A stretch of 35,816 nucleotides of DNA from Burkholderiales bacterium (GCA_020854105.1 JADZGB010000025.1:1-35816), one strand, 5' to 3'; shown: positions 16,541-25,868, numbered from the stretch's first letter. Translations and numbers: made by a program. The notes: generated by a model not told the origin, from the sequence alone.

Positions 16541-18729
16541 CAGGCAGACTCCGGAGTGAGAACGATGCCGGCCAGCGGCGGCAGCGTGATTGCGGCGGAT
16601 TGGGGCTGACCCATCCATGGCAACGGCTCGGTGCGCACGCCCCCGACATTGCCGAGATTGCTGCCGGCGTAGAAGGACGAATCGCTGTTGAGCGTCTCGG
16701 CATAGCGGCCTGCAAACGGCAGGCCGATACGGTAGCCCTGGTGCGCAACCGGCGTGAAGTTGAGCACCACGACGACGTGGCTGCCATCGCGCGCGCGGCG
16801 CTGGAAGCTCACGATCGAGTGGTCGGCATCGTGGCAGTCGATCCAGGCGAAGCCCTCGCCGGAGAAATCCAGTTGGTGCAGTGCCGGCACGTCGCGGTAC
16901 AGGCGCGAGAGATCTCGCACCAGACGCTGCACACCCGCATGCCAGTCACGTTGCAGCAGCCACCAGTCGAGCTCCCCGCCCGCCTTCCATTCACGTCCCT
17001 GGGCGAACTCGTTGCCCATGAAATTGAGCTTCTTTCCCGGCGTGGTGAACTGGAAGACGAAGAGCAGGCGCAGGTTGGCGAACTCCTGCCAGGTATCGCC
17101 CGGCATCTTGTCGAGCAGCGAGCCCTTGCCGTGCACCACTTCGTCGTGCGAGAGCGGAAGCAGGAAGTTCTCGGTGTAGGCGTACAGCTGCCCGAAGGTG
17201 AGAAGATCGTGATGGAAGCGCCGGTGGACAGGGTCGTGGCGCATGTAGCGCAGCGTGTCGTTCATCCAGCCCATGTTCCACTTCATGCTGAAGCCGAGGC
17301 CGCCGAGGTAGACCGGCCGCGACACCATCGGCCAGGCGGTGGACTCCTCCGCCATCGTGACGGCGCCGGGGAATTCCTCGTGAACCATCACGTTCAGTTC
17401 GCGCAGGAACTCGATCGCCTCCAGGTTCTCGCGGCCGCCGTGCCGGTTCGGCAGCCACTCGCCGGCCTCGCGCGAGTAGTCGAGGTAGAGCATGGAGGCG
17501 ACCGCGTCCACCCGCAGCCCGTCGATGTGGAATTCGGACAGCCAGAAGTGCGCGCTGGAGAGCAGGAAGCCGCGCACCTCGTTGCGGCCGTAGTTGAACA
17601 CGTGCGTGCCCCAGTCCTGATGCAGCCCGAGGCGCGGATCCTCGTGCTCGTACAGGGCGGTGCCGTCGAAGCGCGCCAGCGCCCACCGATCCTGCGGGAA
17701 ATGACCTGGCACCCAGTCGAGGAACACACCGATGCCCGCGCCGTGCAGCGCGTCGATCAGCGCGCGCAGCTCGTCCGGCGTGCCGAAGCGCGACGTGGCC
17801 GCGAAGTACCCGGTTGTCTGGTAGCCCCAGGACTCGTCCAGCGGATGTTCCGACACGGGCAGCAGTTCGACGTGGGTAAAGCCCATGTCCAGCAGATAGG
17901 GCACGAGGTGCGCGGCCAGTTCCCGGTACCCGTACATGCGCCCGTCCGGATGGCGCTTCCACGAGCCGGCGTGCAGCTCGTAGATGTTGACCGGCGCATG
18001 CTGCCAGTCCCATTGCCGCCGGCGAGCCATCCAGGCCTGGTCCTGCCAGGCGTACGCACCCGGCCTGCTTACCCGCGAGGCGGTGCCCGGACGACGCTCG
18101 AACTCGCGCGCGAAGGGGTCGATCTTGGCCATCACCTCGCCGCTGTCGCGGTTGCGGATCTCGTATCTGTACAGCTCGCCGCCGCCAACGCCGGGCACGA
18201 ACAGCTCCCATACGCCGCTGCCTCCGTGTGCTGCCATCGGATGCACCCGCCCGTCCCAGGCGTTGAATTCGCCGATCACGCTCACGCGCTCGGCATTCGG
18301 CGCCCATACCGCGAAGCGGGTGCCGACCGCGCCTTCGCGTGTCTGGACGTGGCTGCCGAGCGCCCGCCAGGCCTCGCGCAAAGTGCCTTCATTGAGCAGG
18401 TACAGATCGTGGCCGGACAGGACCGGCGCGAACGCGTAGGGGTCGTGCCGCTCGTGCACGAGACCGCCGGCCGATACCGCGAGACGATGGTGACGGGGCG
18501 GCGCCTGCTCGCCGGTCCACTCGAACAGCCCGTCGGCATGGATTCGCACCAGCGGGACCAGGCCTGCGGGCAGGCGCAGCCACATCTCCTCGGCGCGCGG
18601 ATCGAATACGCGCAACCGCCAGCCGCGGCCGTGCGAATGCGCACCCAGCAACGCGAAGGGATCGTGCAGGCGCGCCGCGAGCAGCTGCTCGACGAGCGGG
18701 TCGCCGTGGAGAGTCGAACGGGAGTTCAT
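16540..18729 (-). CDS. glgB: 1,4-alpha-glucan branching enzyme
   Basis: GH13 enzyme that introduces alpha-1,6 branches in glycogen; 729 residues, the normal length. An N-terminal carbohydrate-binding region (CBM48, to about residue 220, including [18 protein letters not shown]) precedes the catalytic barrel. Catalytic residues by family numbering are D408 (GLRVDAVAS), E461 (MAEEST) and an Asp near 529 ([10 protein letters not shown]). The ATG at 18729 is preferred because the protein then begins where family members do, though its ribosome binding site is weak. A GTG at 18831 has a good GGAG but would add 34 proline/arginine-rich residues and would clash with the TATAAT at 18846. It is divergent from glgC. 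Confidence 0.96.
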   Translation of the reverse strand: MNSRSTLHGDPLVEQLLAARLHDPFALLGAHSHGRGWRLRVFDPRAEEMWLRLPAGLVPLVRIHADGLFEWTGEQAPPRHHRLAVSAGGLVHERHDPYAFAPVLSGHDLYLLNEGTLREAWRALGSHVQTREGAVGTRFAVWAPNAERVSVIGEFNAWDGRVHPMAAHGGSGVWELFVPGVGGGELYRYEIRNRDSGEVMAKIDPFAREFERRPGTASRVSRPGAYAWQDQAWMARRRQWDWQHAPVNIYELHAGSWKRHPDGRMYGYRELAAHLVPYLLDMGFTHVELLPVSEHPLDESWGYQTTGYFAATSRFGTPDELRALIDALHGAGIGVFLDWVPGHFPQDRWALARFDGTALYEHEDPRLGLHQDWGTHVFNYGRNEVRGFLLSSAHFWLSEFHIDGLRVDAVASMLYLDYSREAGEWLPNRHGGRENLEAIEFLRELNVMVHEEFPGAVTMAEESTAWPMVSRPVYLGGLGFSMKWNMGWMNDTLRYMRHDPVHRRFHHDLLTFGQLYAYTENFLLPLSHDEVVHGKGSLLDKMPGDTWQEFANLRLLFVFQFTTPGKKLNFMGNEFAQGREWKAGGELDWWLLQRDWHAGVQRLVRDLSRLYRDVPALHQLDFSGEGFAWIDCHDADHSIVSFQRRARDGSHVVVVLNFTPVAHQGYRIGLPFAGRYAETLNSDSSFYAGSNLGNVGGVRTEPLPWMGQPQSAAITLPPLAGIVLTPESA

Positions 18730-18845
18730 CGGCGGGGCACAGGGGGGGCGGGTGCGGGGCACGCCCGGCAGCCATCGAAATGGCCCGCCGGGCTGCTGCC
18801 CGTCAGGGCGATTGAAACTGGTGGCGCGCACTCGTCAGGCTCCGT

Positions 18846-18874
18846 ATTATAGGCTTGTGGGTTGCAAATTCCCA
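18846..18874 (-). promoter_or_regulatory. Predicted glgB promoter in the glgB/glgC divergent region
   Basis: On the minus strand a perfect TATAAT (18846-18851) lies 17 bp from a weak -35 TGGGAA (18869-18874, 3/6). Transcription would begin near 18839, giving glgB a leader of about 110 nt if the ATG at 18729 is used. The weak -35 suggests need of an activator. The FNR-like box at 18921-18934 would be about 88 bp upstream of this start. Confidence 0.45.
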
Positions 18875-18920
18875 TTTATTTTCATGGCCCGAGCCGAATC
18901 ATCGCGGGCACCGGAAGGAA

Positions 18921-18962
18921 TTGACTCGCATCAACTCCAGCCGGCGCGGGACCCCGCACAAT
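18921..18962 (+). promoter_or_regulatory. FNR-type box and -10 element of the glgC promoter
   Basis: TTGACTCGCATCAA (18921-18934) matches the FNR/Anr consensus TTGAT-N4-ATCAA at 9 of 10 defined positions. A -10 element CACAAT (18957-18962, 4/6) predicts a start at about 18969, which puts the box centre at exactly -41.5, the standard class II FNR activator position. There is no good -35, as expected for such promoters. The glgC ATG would be about 24 nt downstream of the start. Confidence 0.6.
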
Positions 18963-18992
18963 GGACCCGACCGATCTCGAAGGCAGCGCCCA

Positions 18993-20300
18993 ATGGCAGA
19001 CCTCACCCATCCCCCGACCCGTAATCTCGGTCCCGACGTGCGTTTCGTCAGTCTCCTGACCAGCAGCACCTACGCGCTGATCCTCGCCGGCGGACGCGGC
19101 AGCCGCCTGATGCAGCTGACGGACTGGCGTGCCAAGCCAGCCGTGCCCTTCGGCGGAAAGTTCCGCATCATCGATTTCCCTCTGTCGAACTGCGTCAATT
19201 CGGGCATCCGGCAGATCGGCATCGCTACCCAGTACAAGTCGCACAGTCTGATCCGCCACGTGCAGCGCGGCTGGAGCTTCCTGGACGGCCGGCTGAAGGA
19301 GTTCATCGACCTGCTGCCCGCGTCGCAGCGCGTGCAGGAGGATCAGTGGTATCTGGGCACGGCGGACGCGGTTTTCCAGAACCTGGACATCATCAAGAGC
19401 AACGATCCCGAATACGTACTCATCCTCGCCGGCGACCACATCTACAAGATGGATTACGGCCGCATGCTGGCCTATCACGTGTCGAAGCAGGCCGACGTCA
19501 CCGTCGGGTGCATCGAGGTGCCGATCGGGGATGCCCGCAGCTTCGGGGTGATGGGCGTGGACGAGGACATGCGCGTACGCGCCTTCAAGGAGAAGCCGGC
19601 CCATCCCGACGCGATCCCCGGCGACCCGGATCGCGCTCTGGCGAGCATGGGCATCTACGTCTTCAACGCGAAATTCCTGTACGAGCAGGTCAGCCGCGAT
19701 TCCGAGGAGCCGGTTTCGAACCATGACTTCGGCAAGGACCTCCTGCCGCACCTGGTGCCGCGCCACCGCGTCTACGCGCACCGCTTCCAGGACAGCTGCG
19801 TGGGGATGAACGACGAGCGCTCCTACTGGCGCGACGTGGGTACGGTCGACGCCTACTACGCCGCCAACATCGATCTCGTTCACGTCACGCCCGAACTCTC
19901 GCTCTACGACGACGTCTGGCCGATCTGGACCTATCAGGAGCAGCTGCCGCCGGCGAAATTCGTGTTCGATGACGACGGCCGGCGCGGGATGGCGCTCGAC
20001 TCCATGGTCTCGGGCGGCTGCATCATCAGCGGCTCCGAGGTGAAGGGCTCGCTGCTGTTCTCCAACGTGCGCGTGCACAGCTTCTGCAGCATCGCCGATG
20101 CGGTCATCCTGCCGGATGCGGTCGTCAACCGCCACGTACAGCTGCGCCGCGTGGTGATCGACAAGGGTTGCGTCCTGCCGGAGGGATTCCGTGCGGGTTT
20201 CGATCCCGCCGAGGATCGCCGGCGCTTCCATGTCACCGAGGGCGGTGTCACGCTGATCACGCCCGACATGCTGGATCAGAAGATTCATATTCATCACTGA
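18993..20300 (+). CDS. glgC: Glucose-1-phosphate adenylyltransferase (ADP-glucose pyrophosphorylase)
   Basis: Makes ADP-glucose from glucose 1-phosphate and ATP, the committed and usually allosterically controlled step of bacterial glycogen synthesis; 435 residues. The nucleotide-binding motif GGRGSRL is at residues 33-39, then [24 protein letters not shown], the catalytic [24 protein letters not shown] and the substrate-binding FKEKPAHP. The C-terminal left-handed beta-helix carries the [20 protein letters not shown]-type repeats. I chose the ATG at 18993; an upstream frame to 18855 runs through the regulatory region. The first GH57 gene follows after 16 bp. Confidence 0.96.
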   Translation: MADLTHPPTRNLGPDVRFVSLLTSSTYALILAGGRGSRLMQLTDWRAKPAVPFGGKFRIIDFPLSNCVNSGIRQIGIATQYKSHSLIRHVQRGWSFLDGRLKEFIDLLPASQRVQEDQWYLGTADAVFQNLDIIKSNDPEYVLILAGDHIYKMDYGRMLAYHVSKQADVTVGCIEVPIGDARSFGVMGVDEDMRVRAFKEKPAHPDAIPGDPDRALASMGIYVFNAKFLYEQVSRDSEEPVSNHDFGKDLLPHLVPRHRVYAHRFQDSCVGMNDERSYWRDVGTVDAYYAANIDLVHVTPELSLYDDVWPIWTYQEQLPPAKFVFDDDGRRGMALDSMVSGGCIISGSEVKGSLLFSNVRVHSFCSIADAVILPDAVVNRHVQLRRVVIDKGCVLPEGFRAGFDPAEDRRRFHVTEGGVTLITPDMLDQKIHIHH

Positions 20301-20316
20301 TCCCGCGACCGTCGAC

Positions 20317-22023
20317 ATGGGTGCTCCCGAACCGCTCCAGCTGATCCTGCTGTGGCACATGCATCAGCCGGACTTCCGCGATCACGACAGCGGCGAATTC
20401 AAGCAGCCGTGGGTCTACCTGCACGCGCTGAAGGATTACAGCGACATGGCCGCGCATCTGGAGGCGCAGCCGCGCGTGAAAGCGGTGGTCAACCTGGTGC
20501 CGATCCTGCTCGACCAGCTCGACGACTACACCGACCAGTTCGCGACCGCGCAGCTGCGCGATCCGCTGCTGCGCCTGCTCGTGCACGAGGATCTCGACCG
20601 CATCGGCGACGAGGAGCGCAAGCTGCTGCTCGACCAGTGCTTCCGCTCCAATCACTCGAAGATGGTCGAGCCCTTCGCGCCGTACAAGCGCCTGCGCGAC
20701 CTGTACGAGTTTCTCTCCGCCCAGGGCGCCGAGGCCGGCTGCTACCTGTCCGGACAGTACCTGGCGGACCTGGTGACCTGGTACCACCTGTCGTGGACCG
20801 GCGAGACTCTGCGCCGGGAGCGCGAACTACTGGTACAGCTGATGACGCAGGGCGCCAACTTCACCCTGGCGCAACGGCGCGCGCTCTACGAGCTGGTCGC
20901 GCAGGTGGTGAGCGGAACGGTCGAGCGCTATCGGCGCCTGGCGCAATCGGGCCAGGTCGAGTTGTCCACCACGCCCTATTTCCATCCGATCGGACCGTTG
21001 CTCCTGGAGTTCGACAGCGCGCGCGAGGCCATGCCGGACGCGCCCTTCCCCCATGCCGATGCCTACCCCGGAGGGCGCTCGCGGCTGGCGTGGCACGTGC
21101 GCGAGGCGCAGACCAGCCATGCGCGGCGCTTCGGGGCGCCGGCGGCCGGCATGTGGCCCGCCGAGGGGGCGGTGTCGCTGCCATTCTGCGAGCTGCTGGC
21201 CGACCAGGGCGTGAGCTGGGCCGCGAGCGGCGAGGCCGTCCTGCTGAATTCGTTGCGCAAGTCCGGCATGCCGGCCGGGCCGCGCGAACATGCGCTGTAC
21301 CGGCCCTACAGGATCGGTACCGGCGCGCGCCCGATAACCTGCTTCTTCCGCGACGACCGGTTGTCGGATCTGATCGGATTCGAGTACAAGGACTGGCACG
21401 GGAGTGACGCGGCCGCCGATTTCGTGCGCCAGCTCGAGGCGATCCGCGCCGCCGCACCGGCAGGCGAATCCCCGGTGGTGAGCGTCATGCTCGACGGCGA
21501 GAACGCCTGGGAGTTCTATCCGTACAACGGCTACTACTTCCTGCGCAGCCTGTACGACGCCCTCGCCTCGCACCTCTCCATCGAGACCGTCCACTGCGCG
21601 CAGGCCGCGGCCGATCCACGGCATGCGAGCGATGCCAACCGCCTGCCGGAGATGGTCACCGGCAGCTGGGTGTTCGGCAACCTATCGACGTGGATCGGAT
21701 CCGCTGACAAGAACCGCGCGTGGGAACTGCTGGTGAGCGCCAAGCACAGCTACGATCTGGTGCTCGCGAGCGGCCGTCTCGACGCACGGGAGGCCGCGGC
21801 GGCCGCGCGCCAGCTTGCCGCATGCGAAGGGTCGGACTGGTTCTGGTGGTTCGGCGACTACAACCCGGCCGAGTCGGTGCGCAGCTTCGACCGGCTGTAT
21901 CGCGCCTATCTCGCCAACCTGTACCGGCTCCTCAAGCTCGTCCCGCCCGCCCAGCTCGACGAGCCGATCAGCCTCGGTGCACTGCACGCGCAGACGCACA
22001 ACGCGATGCGCCGCGCAGCGTGA
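20317..22023 (+). CDS. GH57 glycoside hydrolase (alpha-amylase-like, COG1449 type)
   Basis: A 568-residue cytoplasmic protein of glycoside hydrolase family 57. It opens with LWHMHQPDF, the first GH57 region. The probable nucleophile is E283 in GMWPAEGAVS and the probable acid/base is D393 in VMLDGENAWE. The C-terminal region (SDWFWWFGDYN, about 504-514) is typical of this subgroup. Family members act on alpha-glucans (amylase or amylopullulanase activities), and the place directly behind glgC suggests glycogen or maltodextrin trimming. The exact activity is unknown. It has no signal peptide. Confidence 0.9.
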   Translation: MGAPEPLQLILLWHMHQPDFRDHDSGEFKQPWVYLHALKDYSDMAAHLEAQPRVKAVVNLVPILLDQLDDYTDQFATAQLRDPLLRLLVHEDLDRIGDEERKLLLDQCFRSNHSKMVEPFAPYKRLRDLYEFLSAQGAEAGCYLSGQYLADLVTWYHLSWTGETLRRERELLVQLMTQGANFTLAQRRALYELVAQVVSGTVERYRRLAQSGQVELSTTPYFHPIGPLLLEFDSAREAMPDAPFPHADAYPGGRSRLAWHVREAQTSHARRFGAPAAGMWPAEGAVSLPFCELLADQGVSWAASGEAVLLNSLRKSGMPAGPREHALYRPYRIGTGARPITCFFRDDRLSDLIGFEYKDWHGSDAAADFVRQLEAIRAAAPAGESPVVSVMLDGENAWEFYPYNGYYFLRSLYDALASHLSIETVHCAQAAADPRHASDANRLPEMVTGSWVFGNLSTWIGSADKNRAWELLVSAKHSYDLVLASGRLDAREAAAAARQLAACEGSDWFWWFGDYNPAESVRSFDRLYRAYLANLYRLLKLVPPAQLDEPISLGALHAQTHNAMRRAA

Positions 22024-22076
22024 CCCGCAACCGTCTCGCATTGCCCGACACTCGCACTCATCCGTGGTGAATCGAC

Positions 22077-24098
22077 TTGACCGTCTCCCTGCTGCTCGGG
22101 GTGCATGCGCACCAGCCCGCCGGTAACTTCCCCGAAGTCCTCGAACTGGCGCATGCGCGCTGCTACCGGCCGTTCATCCATACCCTGCATCGCTATCCAG
22201 CCTTCAAGTTCGCCGTGCACTTCAGCGGCTGGTTGCTGCAGTACCTGGCCGACCACCACGCGCAGGATCTGACGCTGCTGCGCGAGATGGTCGAGCGCGG
22301 CCAGGCCGAGCTCTTCGGCGGCGGCGACATGGAACCGGTGCTCGCCGCCATTCCGGCACGCGACCGCGTCGGACAGCTGCAGGCGCTCGGCGACAGGCTC
22401 GAGCGGCTGCTCGGACGGCGGCCGCATGGCGCCTGGCTCACCGAGCGCGTGTGGGACAGCACCGTGGTGCCGGCACTGGCTGCCGCCGGGATCGACTACG
22501 TGACGGTGGACGACTACCACTTCCTCTGCGCCGGCCAGTCGCTCGCCGACCTGCACGGCTACTACAGCACCGAGGAGGATGACCGCCGCCTCGACCTGTT
22601 TCCGATCTCCGAGGCGCTGCGCTACCGGCTGCCGTTCGCGCCGGCGGAAGAGGCGGTCTCGTTCATCGAGCGGATGGGCGAGGGCGGACACGGCGCGAAT
22701 CCCGCGTCGATCTACTTCGACGACATCGAGAAGTTCGGCATCTGGCCCGAGACCTTCCAGTGGGTCTACGAGAAAGGCTGGCTGCAGGCCTTCATCGAGG
22801 GCGTGCTCGCCTCGCCGCACATCGCCACGCGGCACTTCAGCGAGTACCGCGCGGCCGTGCCCACGCGCGGGGTGATCTACCTGCCGACCACCTCGTACAT
22901 CGAGATGAACGAGTGGACGCTGCCGGCGGAGCGGGCGCACGCCTACGCCGAGCTGGTCCACGCCGCGAAGAGCAACCAGCGCTTCGAGCGCGACAAGGCC
23001 TTCCTGCGCGGCGGCATCTGGAAGAATTTCCTGTCGCGCTACCCGGAAGCAAACTGGATGCACAAGCGCATGCTGGCGATGTCGGCGCGGCTGGAGGCGC
23101 TCCCCGCCGCGCGGCGCAGCGCTGCCATGCTCGATCTGCTCTACCGCGCGCAGGCCAACGACGCGTACTGGCACGGGCTGTTCGGCGGCCTGTATCTGCC
23201 GCACCTGCGCCGCGCGGTGTTCGCCGCCCTGGTGGAACTGGAAGGATTGCTCGACCACGCCGCCGCGCGGGCCGCCCATACCGTGTACGACGCCGACATG
23301 GATGGCGTGCCGGAGGCGTTCGTGCGCGACGAGAACGTGCAGGCGGTGGTTCGCTGCGATGCCGACGCCGCGGTGATCGAGCTGGACGCCTACCGGCTGC
23401 GCCACAACTTCGCGGACACGCTGCGCAGACGCGACGAGCACTATCACCGCAAGATGCAGCTGGGCGAGCACGCGCACGCGCAGCCCGATGGCATCGCCTC
23501 CGCCCACGACCGCGTGAGTTTCAAGCACAGGATCGAGCCGGCCGATCTGGTTCCCGACGCTCGGCCACGCGCGTGCTTCCTCGAGCGCATCGGTGTGCAG
23601 GGGCAGTGGCACACCCCGCTCTACCGGATGCAGCAGGCAGCGCAGACGCAGGCACGCTTCGCGGCCGAGGCGTCCGGCATGCGGATCGTCAAGCGCTACC
23701 AGGTGCGAGAGGAACGTCTGCTCGTGCACTTCGAGTTCGTCTGCGAGGGCGATGCCGAGCTCGAGACGCAGCTGGATCTGGCGATGCCGAGCTGCGACGG
23801 CTTCCTCGGGCGCTACGTGTTCGAGGGCCGCGTGCTCGGCGGGTTCGGTCAGCCGCTGGTCCTGCCGGCGGTGTCCACGCTGTGCCTGGAGGACGGCGTG
23901 CTGGGCGGGACCGTCGAACTGCTGACCACGGCCCCGGCAGCGCTCAGCGCCGCCCCGCACCACACGGTGTCCCAGTCCGAGGAAGGGTTCGAGAAGATCA
24001 TGCAGGCCCTGACGCTGACACTGCGCTGGCATCTTCCTGCCGGCGAGGGCGGATTGTGCGTCGCGCTCGATTTGCGCAGCGGGCAGCGCGCGGAATGA
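22077..24098 (+). CDS. GH57 4-alpha-glucanotransferase/alpha-amylase with DUF1925-DUF1926
   Basis: A 673-residue protein resembling the Thermococcus litoralis 4-alpha-glucanotransferase. The N-terminal catalytic GH57 barrel starts LLLGVHAHQPAGNF. The nucleophile is E123 in WLTERVWD (the same number as in T. litoralis), and the acid/base is D215 in YFDDIEKFGIWP. A middle helical DUF1925 region (about 300-380) and a C-terminal beta-sandwich DUF1926 (about 400-670, with VSFKHRIE) follow. The start is TTG at 22077, the first possible start after an in-frame stop at 22068, with GGTGA at 6 nt. It probably transfers maltodextrin chains in glycogen turnover. Its stop overlaps the next small ORF in an ATGA. 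Confidence 0.92.
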   Translation: MTVSLLLGVHAHQPAGNFPEVLELAHARCYRPFIHTLHRYPAFKFAVHFSGWLLQYLADHHAQDLTLLREMVERGQAELFGGGDMEPVLAAIPARDRVGQLQALGDRLERLLGRRPHGAWLTERVWDSTVVPALAAAGIDYVTVDDYHFLCAGQSLADLHGYYSTEEDDRRLDLFPISEALRYRLPFAPAEEAVSFIERMGEGGHGANPASIYFDDIEKFGIWPETFQWVYEKGWLQAFIEGVLASPHIATRHFSEYRAAVPTRGVIYLPTTSYIEMNEWTLPAERAHAYAELVHAAKSNQRFERDKAFLRGGIWKNFLSRYPEANWMHKRMLAMSARLEALPAARRSAAMLDLLYRAQANDAYWHGLFGGLYLPHLRRAVFAALVELEGLLDHAAARAAHTVYDADMDGVPEAFVRDENVQAVVRCDADAAVIELDAYRLRHNFADTLRRRDEHYHRKMQLGEHAHAQPDGIASAHDRVSFKHRIEPADLVPDARPRACFLERIGVQGQWHTPLYRMQQAAQTQARFAAEASGMRIVKRYQVREERLLVHFEFVCEGDAELETQLDLAMPSCDGFLGRYVFEGRVLGGFGQPLVLPAVSTLCLEDGVLGGTVELLTTAPAALSAAPHHTVSQSEEGFEKIMQALTLTLRWHLPAGEGGLCVALDLRSGQRAE

Positions 24099-24202
24099 GC
24101 ACGTACCGCACCGGGATCAGCGCTCGGCGCACCGGGATCAGCCCGCAGCGCTCGGGGACGTGCGCCGAGCGGCGCGCGCGATGCGCGAGGGAGTGCGCAT
24201 GA
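24095..24202 (+). CDS. Possible 35-residue Arg/Cys-rich ORF coupled on both sides
   Basis: An ATG at 24095 overlaps the GH57 stop as ATGA, and the stop of this ORF (24200-24202) overlaps the next ATG at 24199 as another ATGA. The peptide has 35 residues and is built of degenerate heptads (YRTGISA, RRTGISP, QRSGTCA, ERRARCA, then RECA), mirrored in a 21-bp-period DNA repeat (14 identical bases at 24108-24121 and 24129-24142). There is no good ribosome binding site (GCGGA only). It may be a small protein, a coupling leader that carries ribosomes to the kinase gene, or chance. I recognise no family. Confidence 0.35.
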   Translation: MSTYRTGISARRTGISPQRSGTCAERRARCARECA

Positions 24203-25779
24203 GCGACGCTGCCGGGCGCTGCGCCGGGCTCGCGCGGGCACTGCGCGAGCCTGCGGCCTATCCGCAGCCAGCGCCCGTGCAGCACCTGGAGACGCACATC
24301 TCGCACGTGTTCCTGACGGGCGAGCATGCCTACAAGATCAAGAAGCCGGTCGCGCTCGGCTTCCTCGATTTCTCCACACTCGCGCGGCGCAAGCACTTCT
24401 GCGAGGAGGAACTGCGCATCAACCGGCGTCTCGCGCCCGATGTCTATCTGGACGTGGTGCCGATCACGGGCAGCTGCGAGGCGCCACGGGTCGAGGGCCA
24501 GGGCGAACCGATCGAGTATGCCGTGAAGATGCGGCGCTTCCGCCAGGAGGACGTGCTGGATTGCCGTGCTCGGGCTGGTGCACTGCAGGCTGCGCAGGTG
24601 GACGAGATCGCAGCGCAGCTCGCGGACTTTCATCTGGGCGCCGCCATCGCCGGCGGCGACACCGCCTTCGGCACGCCCCGCTGTGTGCAGGCGGCGGCGG
24701 ACGGCAACTTCGAACAGCTCGCGCCGCTGCTGGAAGGCGGGCCGGCAGCCGCGCTGGCGCGGCTGCACGACTGGACCCGGCAGGAAGGCGCCCGTCTGAC
24801 GCCGGACATGGCCCGGCGCAAGGAGTCGGGCAAGGTGCGCGAATGCCATGGCGACCTGCACCTGGGCAACGTGGCGGTGCTCGAGGGCCGCATCGTGATG
24901 TTCGATGCACTCGAGTTCGACGAAGCGCTGCGCTGGACGGACACGCTCAGCGACGCCGCCTTCCTTGCCATGGACCTGCACGCACACGACAGGCCGGACC
25001 TCGCCGCCCGCTTCGTGGATGCCTGGCTCTCGCACAGCGGCGACTATTCGGACCTTGCGCTGCTGCGCTACTACGAGGTGTACCGTGCGCTCGTGCGGGC
25101 CAAGGTCGCCGCGCTGCGCGCGCAGCAGGAATCGGAGCAGGCGGGACGGCAGGCGGCCAGCGAGCGGTGCGCGGCGCTGATCGGGGTCGCGGAAGCGCTC
25201 GCGCGGCCGGGCGCACCCGTGCTGGTGCTGCTGCACGGTGTGTCCGGCTCGGGGAAGACGTGGGGCGCGCAGCACATGCTGGAGGCCACCGGCGCGGTGC
25301 GCATCCGCTCGGACGTGGAGCGCAAGCGCCTGCGCGGGATGACGGCGCAGGAACACTCTGGTTCCGCGCCGGGCCGCGGGCTGTACGCGCACACCGCCAC
25401 CGAGGAGACCTACGCGCACCTGGCAGCGCTCGCGCGTGCGATCCTGCGCGCGGGCTACCCGGTGCTGGTGGACGCGACCTTTCTGCGCGCATCCCAGCGC
25501 CGGATGTTCATGCGCCTCGCTCGCGAGGAGCGTGTGCCGTTGCGCATCGCGGACTTCGTCGCCGCGCACGACGTGCTGCGCGCACGCGTGGGTGCCCGGC
25601 TCGCGGCCGGCGGCGATGCGTCCGAAGCGACGCTGGAGGTACTGGAGCGGCAGCTGCGCACGCGCGAACCCCTGTCCGCGGACGAGCGGGCCATCGCGAT
25701 GCAGTTCGACACGAGCGCGATGTCGCAGGCCCGGATCGGCGCGCAAGCGCGGGCATTGCTGCACGATGTGCACACCTGA
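24199..25779 (+). CDS. Fused APH-like kinase and P-loop ATPase (COG2187/COG0645)
   Basis: A 526-residue two-domain protein. Residues ~15-330 look like an aminoglycoside-phosphotransferase/choline-kinase fold: a nucleotide-pocket lysine pair in AYKIKKPVALGFLDFS, the catalytic loop CHGDLHLGN (H217, D219, N224), and a metal-binding Asp in FDALEFDE. Residues ~340-526 form a P-loop kinase domain with Walker A GVSGSGKT (347-354), followed by VRIRSDVERKRLRG and VLVDATFLRASQRR. The substrate of this widespread family is not established. Its ATGA coupling to the glycogen/GH57 genes hints at a sugar or oligosaccharide phosphotransferase. I chose ATG 24199 with GGGAG 6 nt upstream; 24181 and GTG 24160 are alternatives. 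Confidence 0.85.
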   Translation: MSDAAGRCAGLARALREPAAYPQPAPVQHLETHISHVFLTGEHAYKIKKPVALGFLDFSTLARRKHFCEEELRINRRLAPDVYLDVVPITGSCEAPRVEGQGEPIEYAVKMRRFRQEDVLDCRARAGALQAAQVDEIAAQLADFHLGAAIAGGDTAFGTPRCVQAAADGNFEQLAPLLEGGPAAALARLHDWTRQEGARLTPDMARRKESGKVRECHGDLHLGNVAVLEGRIVMFDALEFDEALRWTDTLSDAAFLAMDLHAHDRPDLAARFVDAWLSHSGDYSDLALLRYYEVYRALVRAKVAALRAQQESEQAGRQAASERCAALIGVAEALARPGAPVLVLLHGVSGSGKTWGAQHMLEATGAVRIRSDVERKRLRGMTAQEHSGSAPGRGLYAHTATEETYAHLAALARAILRAGYPVLVDATFLRASQRRMFMRLAREERVPLRIADFVAAHDVLRARVGARLAAGGDASEATLEVLERQLRTREPLSADERAIAMQFDTSAMSQARIGAQARALLHDVHT

Positions 25780-25868
25780 CTGGCGCCTGCAGGCGACGCA
25801 TCCCGATGAAGCTGCGCAGCGCGATGTAATACCGTTGCCACATGCCGCATAATGGTCGCGGGTGCCGG

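Noticed and set aside
16540-18831. GTG start at 18831 for glgB with a good GGAG
   Set aside because: It adds 34 Pro/Arg-rich residues not seen in branching enzymes, and its ribosome binding site would lie upstream of the start predicted from TATAAT at 18846. The ATG at 18729 gives normal length.
21906-24032. Minus-strand open frame of 708 codons opposite the second GH57 gene
   Set aside because: It is a shadow of the GH57 codon pattern; the plus-strand protein shows catalytic E123 and D215 and full domain order.
24108-24142. Pair of 14-bp direct repeats as a CRISPR-like or regulatory array
   Set aside because: Only two copies, no spacers of regular length and no cas genes. The repeat fits the heptad pattern of the small ORF instead.
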